Positions 1 to 5,851 of a DNA stretch of 21,673 nt are shown here, one piece after another. Under the pieces are notes generated by a model. It was not told where the DNA came from and did no database searches. It worked only from the letters and a program-made list of their open reading frames with translations. The position numbers were made by a program, and so were the translations under genes. The stretch's first letter is position 1, and the number at the start of each line of letters is the position of its first letter. Source of the stretch: DATJXG01 sp035500455 (GTDB lineage Bacteria; Acidobacteriota; Terriglobia; Terriglobales; Acidobacteriaceae); NCBI GenBank assembly GCA_035500455.1, contig DATJXG010000210.1, positions 1 through 21,673 of the forward strand. Reading direction: 5' to 3'.

Positions 1-575
1 ATCTGCTTCTTGCCTCCCTTCAGCATGTCTTTGTTGAGGAATTCGATCAGCTTTGCGGCTTCGGCGGTTCCCTGCTCCCATTCGACGCCGGCATAAACGT
101 CTTCGGTATTTTCGCGGAAGATGACGACATTCATGCGTTCGGGATGCTTCACCGGCGAGGGCGTGCCCTTGTAATACTTCACCGGACGGACGCAGCAATA
201 GAGGTCGAGAACCTGGCGCAGGGTCACGTTGAGCGAGCGGATGCCGCCGCCCACCGGCGTGGTCAACGGCCCTTTGATGGCGACGCGGAAGTCGCGAATG
301 GCGTCCACGGTTTCGTCCGGCAGCCAGGTGTCGAACTTCGCTTTCGCCTTCTCCCCAGCGAAAACTTCGTACCACACCACGCGGCGCTTGCCCTTGTAGG
401 CCTTTTCCACGGCGGCGTCGAAGACGCGAACGGAGGCTTTCCAGATATCGCGCCCGGTGCCGTCGCCCTCGATGAAGGGCAGAATGGGATTGTCGGGGAC
501 CTGGTAGCGGCCGCCGCCGTAGCCGATTCTGGCGCCGTTCTTGGGGACAGGAACTCCGTTGTATGAATCCGCCAT
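1..575 (-). CDS. icd: Isocitrate dehydrogenase (NADP+), N-terminal part, truncated by window edge
   Basis: Oxidatively decarboxylates isocitrate to 2-oxoglutarate in the TCA cycle, in the cytoplasm, producing NADPH. The visible 191 residues align by eye with the N-terminal part of E. coli-type Icd: NPILPFIEGDGTG (29-41), WLPDETVDAIRDFRVAIKGP (84-103), TTPVGGGIRSLNV (105-117) and VIFRENTEDVYAGVEW (151-166). Ser114 in GGGIRSLNV matches the serine that IDH kinase/phosphatase modifies in enteric bacteria; whether that regulation exists here is unknown. The start is the ATG at 575-573, with a GGAGG Shine-Dalgarno about 7 bases upstream. The gene runs off the left end, so the C-terminal half is unseen. 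It is divergent from the peptidase gene at 933. Family assignment is firm. Confidence 0.95.
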   Translation of the reverse strand, partial: MADSYNGVPVPKNGARIGYGGGRYQVPDNPILPFIEGDGTGRDIWKASVRVFDAAVEKAYKGKRRVVWYEVFAGEKAKAKFDTWLPDETVDAIRDFRVAIKGPLTTPVGGGIRSLNVTLRQVLDLYCCVRPVKYYKGTPSPVKHPERMNVVIFRENTEDVYAGVEWEQGTAEAAKLIEFLNKDMLKGGKKQ

Positions 576-648
576 CAGTTGCCTCCGCCGCATGTATCAA
601 GCTTGGATTGAAGAACTACTGCAGGCAATATCATCGCGCGAATTTTTC

Positions 649-654
649 ATTATA
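649..654 (-). promoter_or_regulatory. Candidate -10 box (TATAAT) for icd
   Basis: A perfect TATAAT on the minus strand, about 75 bases upstream of the icd start codon. No convincing TTGACA-like box lies 16-18 bases further upstream, so this is a -10-only prediction. Confidence 0.35.
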
Positions 655-678
655 AGCCCGACCGCCCGCGCCGCGAGG

Positions 679-821
679 GTAGCGCCGGCGTCCCACCGGC
701 AACCCAAACTTCGTTCGATAGCGTCGAGTTCAGAAAAGGCCAAGGGCCCAAGCCTCTGACGCCGCGTCGATCTCCAGGCACGTAACCGGGGGTAACGTTG
801 CCGGCGGGACGCCGGCCCTAC
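679..821. repeat. REPIN-like pair of inverted GC-rich repeats
   Basis: Two 25-base arms, 679-703 and 797-821, are inverted copies matching at 23 of 25 positions. Each arm is itself partly palindromic around GCCGGCGTCCCRCCGGC. The 93 bases between them show no gene. The arrangement (two REP-like palindromes facing each other about 90 bases apart) resembles REPIN elements, which are non-autonomous and usually dispersed in a genome. The element fills the middle of the 357-base spacer between icd and the divergent peptidase gene. Apart from the candidate promoters listed separately, I see nothing else in this spacer. Confidence 0.6.
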
Positions 822-828
822 TTTTATC

Positions 829-857
829 TTGTTCGCCCTTCTCTTCGGCGCTAGCAT
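829..857 (+). promoter_or_regulatory. Possible promoter for the C1 peptidase gene
   Basis: TTGTTC at 829-834 and TAGCAT at 852-857 are separated by 17 bases, about 75 bases before the start codon at 933. Each hexamer matches the sigma-70 consensus only partly, so the call is weak. Confidence 0.25.
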
Positions 858-932
858 ACCGATACATTCCCTTCCCTTCCCCTGGGGATTTCGGCCCTTC
901 AAATCACCTGTTTGATCTGAAAGGAGTACTCC

Positions 933-1733
933 ATGCCTCGCAAAGTGAAACACTACGGCTGGGTGCCGGACCTGCCCGATCCGCGCGATTTTCTTTTTGC
1001 CGCGCCTCCGGCGGTGCTGCAGAACCTTCCGCCCAGCGTCGATCTAAGACCGGGTTGCCCAGACGTTTACGACCAGGGAGACCTGGGCAGCTGCACAGCA
1101 AATGCGATCGGGGGAGCCTTCGAGTTCGCGCAGAAGAAAAACAAGTTTGTGGAGTTCGTCCCCTCGCGCCTGTTCATTTATTACAACGAGCGGGTTCTCG
1201 AGGGCACGGCGGACCAGGACAGCGGGGCGCACCTCCGCGACGGCATTAAGTCGGTGGTCAAGCAGGGGGTTTGTCCGGAAACTGATTGGACCTATACCAC
1301 CGACCTCACGGTTGTAACCAAGAAACCCGCTGATCCGGCGTATGCGACTGCCTTGAACAACAAGGCGATCTCGTACCACCGCATCCTGCAAAACCTGAGC
1401 CAGATGAAAGGCTGCCTGGCGGATGGCTTTCCCTTCGTCTTCGGCTTCACGGTATACGCGCCCTTTGAGGGTGACGAAGTCCGGAAAACCGGAATCGTTC
1501 CCATGCCCAACCCAGCGGTGGATGAACAGGCCGGCGGGCATGCGGTAATGGCTGTGGGCTACGACGACACGCAGCAGCGTTTCCTCATCCGCAACTCCTG
1601 GGGCCCGGCCTGGGGGATGAGCGGGTATTGCACCATGCCCTACGCGTATCTAACGGACCACCAGTTTTCCAGCGACTTCTGGACGATCCGCGGAATCACC
1701 GGTGCGGCAGCGGCGGCATCGGCGGCGGCGTGA
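933..1733 (+). CDS. Papain-like cysteine peptidase (family C1)
   Basis: A 266-residue thiol peptidase of the papain fold, predicted to cut peptide bonds with a Cys-His-Asn site. All catalytic elements are present: Gln48 (oxyanion hole) and Cys54 in QGDLGSCTANA, His203 in AGGHAVMAVGY and Asn221 in RNSWGPAWG. The catalytic domain begins almost at the N-terminus (about 47 residues before the Cys). There is no obvious Sec signal and no long inhibitory propeptide, unlike secreted papain zymogens. The tail (257-266) is mostly alanine. The start ATG at 933 follows AAAGGAGT with about 7 bases spacing. The gene ends 18 bases from the tail of a convergent chagasin-type inhibitor gene, suggesting that activity is controlled by a dedicated inhibitor instead of a propeptide (inference). 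Substrate is unknown. Confidence 0.92.
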   Translation: MPRKVKHYGWVPDLPDPRDFLFAAPPAVLQNLPPSVDLRPGCPDVYDQGDLGSCTANAIGGAFEFAQKKNKFVEFVPSRLFIYYNERVLEGTADQDSGAHLRDGIKSVVKQGVCPETDWTYTTDLTVVTKKPADPAYATALNNKAISYHRILQNLSQMKGCLADGFPFVFGFTVYAPFEGDEVRKTGIVPMPNPAVDEQAGGHAVMAVGYDDTQQRFLIRNSWGPAWGMSGYCTMPYAYLTDHQFSSDFWTIRGITGAAAAASAAA

Positions 1734-1751
1734 TCCTGGCGGATAGGGGTT

Positions 1752-2087
1752 TCAGGCAGCGACTTTCACGGTGAGGGTAAATTCGCGGCTGGCGGGGCCT
1801 TTCTCCCAGGGACGCCGATGTTCAAGCTGAATGCGGGCCGTGCCTGCCTGCCGGGCGGTAAATTGCCAGCTCCGCGAGTTTGGCGCGCCGGGCACGGCAG
1901 AGGGCGGAGCTTGCGGCTCCGATTCTGAGGGCTGCACCACCGGGCCGCCGCCCTCCGTTAACTCCCAGTGGTAGCCGCCGGTTCGCGCCTCGCGCAGGGA
2001 GACGCTGAGGCTCTCTCCCGGCTTGAGTTCCACGGTTTTGCCGTTGTCGGCTTCGCTATACGAATTTTCCATGTTCTCCATGCCCAT
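1752..2087 (-). CDS. Chagasin-like (family I42) cysteine peptidase inhibitor
   Basis: A 111-residue protein resembling chagasin/I42 inhibitors, small immunoglobulin-like proteins that block the active cleft of papain-family peptidases through three loops. Seen here: a TGGY motif at 36-39 followed by HWEL (counterpart of the NPTTGY loop), a middle loop in 66-75 that lacks the usual GxGG, and RRPWEKG at 91-97 (the RPW loop). The C-terminal strand FTLTVKV also fits the family. No signal peptide is visible, so it should be cytoplasmic, like the peptidase it faces. It is convergent with the C1 peptidase gene. The exact start is uncertain: three in-frame ATGs lie within the first six codons and no strong Shine-Dalgarno is seen. 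A heptamer repeat lies just upstream. The I42 assignment is strong, with some doubt over the degenerate middle loop. Confidence 0.82.
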   Translation of the reverse strand: MGMENMENSYSEADNGKTVELKPGESLSVSLREARTGGYHWELTEGGGPVVQPSESEPQAPPSAVPGAPNSRSWQFTARQAGTARIQLEHRRPWEKGPASREFTLTVKVAA

Positions 2088-2118
2088 TTGGATGCGGCCA
2101 ACTCCCCAGAATTTACTA

Positions 2119-2150
2119 CTGAGAACTGCGAACTGAGAACTGGCAACTGG
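2119..2150. repeat. Heptanucleotide tandem repeat (CTGMGAA-type, four units plus remnant)
   Basis: Units CTGAGAA, CTGCGAA, CTGAGAA and CTGGCAA at 2119-2146, then CTGG running into TTTTC. The array sits 31 bases upstream of the inhibitor start codon. A related array in the same orientation lies at 19072-19106, 28 bases upstream of another minus-strand gene. Confidence 0.75.
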
Positions 2151-2202
2151 TTTTCTTCCCAGGTCGGGTTTCCCCGGACGGGCAAGGCAAAGCCAAACCC
2201 TA

Positions 2203-2229
2203 AAACGCAGAGTTCGCAGAGTATCACCG
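2203..2229. repeat. Single arm of the 9-base periodic intergenic repeat
   Basis: ACGCAGAGT, TCGCAGAGT and ATCACCGCC form three 9-base units related to the GCAAAG-type arrays found in several other gaps of this window. No opposing arm is seen nearby. It lies in the 228-base spacer between the inhibitor gene and the small exported protein. Confidence 0.45.
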
Positions 2230-2303
2230 CCGAGGACGACGAGAGCCTGCGGTTTCCCAGCGTCCGCTCTTTGATTATGAGCTACCGATTATGAGCCAGT
2301 CGC

Positions 2304-2309
2304 TACAAT
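2304..2309 (+). promoter_or_regulatory. Candidate -10 box (TACAAT) directly before a start codon
   Basis: TACAAT ends only six bases before the ATG at 2316. Transcription would therefore begin at or near the start codon and give a leaderless or near-leaderless mRNA. No Shine-Dalgarno is visible, which is consistent. No good -35 box is seen. Confidence 0.35.
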
Positions 2310-2315
2310 GACGGC

Positions 2316-2792
2316 ATGGTTCGTCTGGGGTTCGGGTTGCGCCTGCTTGGGGTAATGCTTTCAGTGTTTCTGACAGGGTCCGTGGCCCCGGCGCAAACAC
2401 CGCCAGTTTTGCCAGCCGCCCAGCGTCCTGCAGCACCGTCACCTCAGCCCTCCTCCCACGCCGCGACTCAGCCTCCCCATCGCTTCTGGGACCGCGAGAA
2501 CGTGCTCTTGTTCTCCGGCATCGGCGTTTTTCGCGGCCTCGACTACGCTTCCACCCGCAACATGCAAGCCCGCGGCCGCGAGGAAATCCTGCTGCCTGAT
2601 GACGTGGTCAACAACTCCGCCGGCTTTGCCAGCCTTGAGGCTGCCGGCACTGCGGTTTCGGTGGGCATTTCCTACATCTTCCACCGCACCGGCCACCACA
2701 AGCTGGAGCGCTGGATGTCGATTGGCCACATCGGCGTCACCGGCTTTGGGGCAGCGCGCAACTATGCGCTGAAGTCGAAGCATCCCAATTAG
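2316..2792 (+). CDS. Conserved hypothetical exported/membrane protein (Acidobacteriota-type)
   Basis: A 158-residue protein of unknown function. Residues 1-26 form a Sec-type signal (basic start, hydrophobic stretch, APA before QT). Residues 28-55 are a proline/alanine-rich linker. Residues 57-150 are a compact region starting FWDRENVLLFSGIGVFRGLDY and containing two glycine/alanine-rich hydrophobic stretches (roughly 100-120 and 135-148) that could be membrane segments. The patterns GLDYAST, FHRTGHHKLERW and HIGVTGFGAARNY look like a family I have seen in acidobacterial genomes, always as hypothetical protein; this is recall, not a search. Several His and Arg residues cluster at 122-138. The start lacks a Shine-Dalgarno but has a -10-like TACAAT immediately upstream. 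It stands alone, 96 bases before the next gene. Confidence 0.75.
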   Translation: MVRLGFGLRLLGVMLSVFLTGSVAPAQTPPVLPAAQRPAAPSPQPSSHAATQPPHRFWDRENVLLFSGIGVFRGLDYASTRNMQARGREEILLPDDVVNNSAGFASLEAAGTAVSVGISYIFHRTGHHKLERWMSIGHIGVTGFGAARNYALKSKHPN

Positions 2793-2888
2793 CACAATCC
2801 GCGGCTCTAATCCTTCCCGCCGCGCTTATACTATTGCGGTTCGAGCCTGGGGCGGCTCAGGGGAAGACCCGGCTGAGGTGAAAGCACT

Positions 2889-3395
2889 ATGTCAGTCAAC
2901 GTGATTCGCATCTCCCTTGCCCTCCTGGCCGGACTGCTGATTGTCTCGCAGGCCGCAGCCAACGACCATGATCGCTTCCAGATGAACCACAACCTCCGGG
3001 TCGAAGCCGGCGAGCAGGCCGGGGACGTGACCTGCCTGCACTGCTCAATCTACATACGCGGCGAAGTCACCGGCGATGTGACGGCCATCGGCGGAAGCAT
3101 TCACGTTGAGGACAGCGGGGTGGTGCGCGGCGATGCGGCGGCAATCCTGGGAGACATCCGCCTCACCGGAAAGGCGCAGATCAGCGGAGACGCCGCTGCC
3201 ATCGCCGGCGAGGTTGAGCGCGATCGCGACACGGTGGTGAGCGGCGACGTTTCTTCCATGGAGGGCACGGGCTGGTTCGTGCTCGTTTTTCTCGTCCCGC
3301 TGGCGTTTGTGGGAGGAATGATCGCTGGTATTGTATGGCTGGTCCGGCGCAGCCGCAGGCCGGCGCGTCCCGCTTATGGTACGGTTCGGGCCTGA
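2889..3395 (+). CDS. Bactofilin-like beta-solenoid protein with signal peptide and C-terminal membrane anchor
   Basis: 168 residues. Residues 1-24 are a signal peptide. Residues 40-125 carry a short repeat in which a Gly-Asp pair recurs at 45, 62, 81, 100 and 119 (steps of 17-19), in contexts such as TGDVTAIGG, RGDAAAILG and SGDAAAIAG. This periodicity and the GDV/GEV pattern are typical of polymer-forming (bactofilin-like) beta-solenoids. Residues 129-152 are a transmembrane helix followed by a basic tail (RRSRRPARP), implying an exported solenoid anchored in the inner membrane with its tail in the cytoplasm. A CLHC pair (49-52) near the first turn is unusual. The start has GAGGTG upstream. 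True bactofilins are mostly cytoplasmic, so this may be a distinct exported family; its role (envelope scaffold or sensor) is unknown. Confidence 0.75.
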   Translation: MSVNVIRISLALLAGLLIVSQAAANDHDRFQMNHNLRVEAGEQAGDVTCLHCSIYIRGEVTGDVTAIGGSIHVEDSGVVRGDAAAILGDIRLTGKAQISGDAAAIAGEVERDRDTVVSGDVSSMEGTGWFVLVFLVPLAFVGGMIAGIVWLVRRSRRPARPAYGTVRA

Positions 3396-3431
3396 CTCAC
3401 CTGCTCCGGAGTTGGGCGCCATCGCACAACC

Positions 3432-4343
3432 TTGAACATCATCAGCATTGGCGAAGTGCTGTGGGACGTTGTCGGGCAACGGGAGTACCTGGGCGGCGCG
3501 CCTTTCAACTTCGCCGCTCACCTCCGCAAGCTCGGCCACAGCGTCTCCTTCATAAGCGCCATCGGGAATGACGAGCGCGGGGCGAAAATCCTGCGGCGCA
3601 TGGACGAAATGGGGCTTTCCACCCGCTTTGTACGCCGTGTGGAAGGCCGGCCCACGGGAATTGTAAGCGTCACGCTGGAGAAGAGCGGGCAGCCCAACTT
3701 TATCCTGCACCGCCCGGCGGCATACGACTTTCCGGAACTCTCCGACGCCGGATTGCGCGATCTCTCCTCACAGCACGCCGACTGGATTTACTTTGGGACC
3801 CTCCTGCAGATGAGCCTTCCCGCCCGGGATGTGACGACGCGCCTGCTCGACTCGGCAGGTGGCACGCGGCGGTTCTATGATGTGAACCTGCGCAAGGATG
3901 CCTATGAGCCTGAGCTGGTACTGGAACTGATGGGCCGAGCCACTGTCGTCAAACTGAACGACGATGAAGCGGCGCTGCTGGCGGGGAAGTTCGGCTGGCC
4001 GGGAAATTCGCTGGAAGATTTCTGCCGCTTCGCCGCCGGAAAATTCGGCTGGGAAGCCATCTGCGTTACCCGCGGCCAGCGCGGGTGCGCTTTGCTGATC
4101 CAGGGCGAATATCTCGAGGCGGATGGCTACGCGGTCGATGTGGTGGACGCCGTGGGCGCCGGCGATGCCTTTGCCGCCGCCTTCGTTCACGGCCTGGGCA
4201 GCGGGTGGGCGCCAGCCCGCGTGGCTGATTTCGCTAACCGTGTGGGCGCGCTGGTGGCCGGCCGCGCGGGCGCGATTCCCGACTGGACAGTAAAAGAAGC
4301 AGAGGCCCTAGTACACAAATCGTATCGTCAGGAGCCTGCATGA
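3432..4343 (+). CDS. PfkB-family carbohydrate kinase, probable fructokinase
   Basis: Transfers phosphate from ATP to a sugar, most likely fructose to fructose-6-phosphate, in the cytoplasm. The 303-residue protein has the usual family length. It shows the N-terminal IGEVLWD, GGAPFN (21-26, ribokinase signature 1) and DAVGAGDAF with the catalytic base Asp245 (signature 2). GGAPFN plus the short IGEVLWD start favours fructokinase over ribokinase or 2-keto-3-deoxygluconate kinase, but specificity cannot be proven by eye. The start is a TTG at 3432: no ATG fits, and the protein N-terminus aligns exactly there. A GGAG lies rather far upstream (about 20 bases). Its stop overlaps the next start as ATGA, so it is translationally coupled to the sugar transporter, supporting a role in phosphorylating an imported sugar. 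Confidence 0.88.
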   Translation: MNIISIGEVLWDVVGQREYLGGAPFNFAAHLRKLGHSVSFISAIGNDERGAKILRRMDEMGLSTRFVRRVEGRPTGIVSVTLEKSGQPNFILHRPAAYDFPELSDAGLRDLSSQHADWIYFGTLLQMSLPARDVTTRLLDSAGGTRRFYDVNLRKDAYEPELVLELMGRATVVKLNDDEAALLAGKFGWPGNSLEDFCRFAAGKFGWEAICVTRGQRGCALLIQGEYLEADGYAVDVVDAVGAGDAFAAAFVHGLGSGWAPARVADFANRVGALVAGRAGAIPDWTVKEAEALVHKSYRQEPA

Positions 4344-5668
4344 CCCTGAACATGAGCTTGGCCAAAAGCACCGTGGTCGCCGCATTGGGCGGCCTTCTTT
4401 TTGGCTTCGACACGGCGGTAATCTCCGGCACCACCGGCGCTCTCACCGACATGTACCATCTCTCCCCCAAGATGCTGGGGGTAACGGTTTCCAGCGCGCT
4501 GATCGGCACCGTGCTGGGAGCGATGCTGGCGGGGTTTCCGGGCGAGCGCTTCGGGCGGCGCGACAGCCTGCGGCTGATGGCCGTCTTGTACTTCATCTCC
4601 TCACTGGGCTGCGCCATAGCCTGGAACTGGCCGGCGCTGGTGGCGTTTCGGTTTATCGGCGGGCTGGGAATCGGGGGATCGTCGGTGCTGGGGCCGATGT
4701 ACATCGCCGAAGTCGCGCCCGCGGCCTGGCGCGGGCGGCTGGTGGGCTTCTTTCAGTTCAACGTGGTGTTTGGCATCCTGCTGGCCTACTTCTCCAATTA
4801 TGTGATCGGGTTGGCTGGCCTGGGGGCGGCGGAGTGGCGCTGGGATTTGGGCGTGGCGGCCGCCCCGGCGGCGTTGTTCTTCTTGCTGCTGTTTGCGATC
4901 CCTCGCAGCCCGCGCTGGCTGGTGAAAATGGGATTGATATCGGAGGCGCGCAGCGTCTTGCAGGCGATCGGCGAGGCCAATGTCGAACAGGATCTGAAGG
5001 AAATCCGCGAATCGATCGAGAGCGAGCAGCAGCAGACCGGCGAGGTGTTGTTTTCCGCCAAGCACAAGCTGCCGATTTTTCTGGCGGTCAGCATCGGCAT
5101 GTTCAACCAGCTCTCCGGCATCAACGCGATTCTCTACTATCTCAACGACATTTTTGCTCACGCCGGATACAGCAAAGTTTCCGGCAACCTGCAGGCGGTG
5201 GCGATCGGGGGAACCAACCTCCTGTTCACCATGATCGCCATGTCGGTGATCGACAAAATCGGCCGCAAGACGCTACTGCTGGTCGGCTCGGTGGGCACAG
5301 CGGCTTGCCTGGCGGGAGTCTCGGCAATTTTTCTCAGCGCGCAGCATGAAAGTCTTCTGCTCTGGCTGCTCATCGGCTACATTGCCTTCTTCGCTTTCTC
5401 GCAGGGCGCGGTCATCTGGGTTTACATCGCCGAGGTGTTTCCTAACAGCGTGCGCGCCAAGGGACAGAGTCTCGGCAGTTTTTCGCACTGGTTCATGAAC
5501 GCCCTGATCTCCTTCGTGTTTCCGCTGATGGCGGCGAAGTCCGGGGGCTATCCCTTCGTGTTTTTCGCGGTGATGATGGTGCTGCAGTTCTTTGTGGTCC
5601 TGTTCATTTATCCGGAAACCAAAGGCGCCTCGTTGGAGGAGATGCAGAAGCGGCTGGCGGCGGGCTAG
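4340..5668 (+). CDS. Sugar porter family MFS transporter
   Basis: A 442-residue inner-membrane symporter of the sugar porter family (TC 2.A.1.1), expected to have 12 transmembrane helices and to import a mono- or disaccharide with protons. Diagnostic motifs are LFGFDTAVISG in helix 1, ERFGRRDSL in the first cytoplasmic loop, a PRSPRWL motif before the central loop, FNQLSGINAILYY in helix 7, KIGRKTLL and a C-terminal YPETKGASLEEM. The start ATG at 4340 overlaps the fructokinase stop by four bases and has AGGAG about seven bases upstream; a second ATG four codons on is possible. Coupling to a fructokinase and proximity to two exported glycosidases suggest that it imports the fructose or glucose they release, or an intact disaccharide (inference). 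Confidence 0.93.
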   Translation: MTLNMSLAKSTVVAALGGLLFGFDTAVISGTTGALTDMYHLSPKMLGVTVSSALIGTVLGAMLAGFPGERFGRRDSLRLMAVLYFISSLGCAIAWNWPALVAFRFIGGLGIGGSSVLGPMYIAEVAPAAWRGRLVGFFQFNVVFGILLAYFSNYVIGLAGLGAAEWRWDLGVAAAPAALFFLLLFAIPRSPRWLVKMGLISEARSVLQAIGEANVEQDLKEIRESIESEQQQTGEVLFSAKHKLPIFLAVSIGMFNQLSGINAILYYLNDIFAHAGYSKVSGNLQAVAIGGTNLLFTMIAMSVIDKIGRKTLLLVGSVGTAACLAGVSAIFLSAQHESLLLWLLIGYIAFFAFSQGAVIWVYIAEVFPNSVRAKGQSLGSFSHWFMNALISFVFPLMAAKSGGYPFVFFAVMMVLQFFVVLFIYPETKGASLEEMQKRLAAG

Positions 5669-5679
5669 CGATTTGTTTC

Positions 5680-5764
5680 TTTGCGTCCTTTGCGGTCTTT
5701 GCGGTGAATTTTCGAAGTTGGCTGGCTGTAGTCGGATAACCGCAAAGAATGCAAAGTTCGCAGA
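5680..5764. repeat. Inverted pair of 9-base periodic repeats (CTTTGCGGT / ACCGCAAAG)
   Basis: Arm 5680-5705 (units of the CTTTGCGGT type) is the inverted counterpart of 5739-5764 at 21 of 26 positions, with a 33-base loop. It lies immediately after the transporter stop codon and could fold into a long hairpin. No poly-T follows, so a classic terminator is not certain. Confidence 0.65.
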
Positions 5765-5851
5765 GGAAAGCCTCCGACTCTTTCTTGTTCCTGCTTGAGT
5801 TCCTGGCGTCTAGGACAGATCACGCCGAGGTGTTTTATATTGGCTTGGGGA

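Noticed and set aside
679..821. Insertion sequence with terminal inverted repeats
   Set aside because: The interior of about 93 bases cannot encode a transposase and no target-site duplication is evident. A REPIN-like or MITE-like element is the more modest reading.
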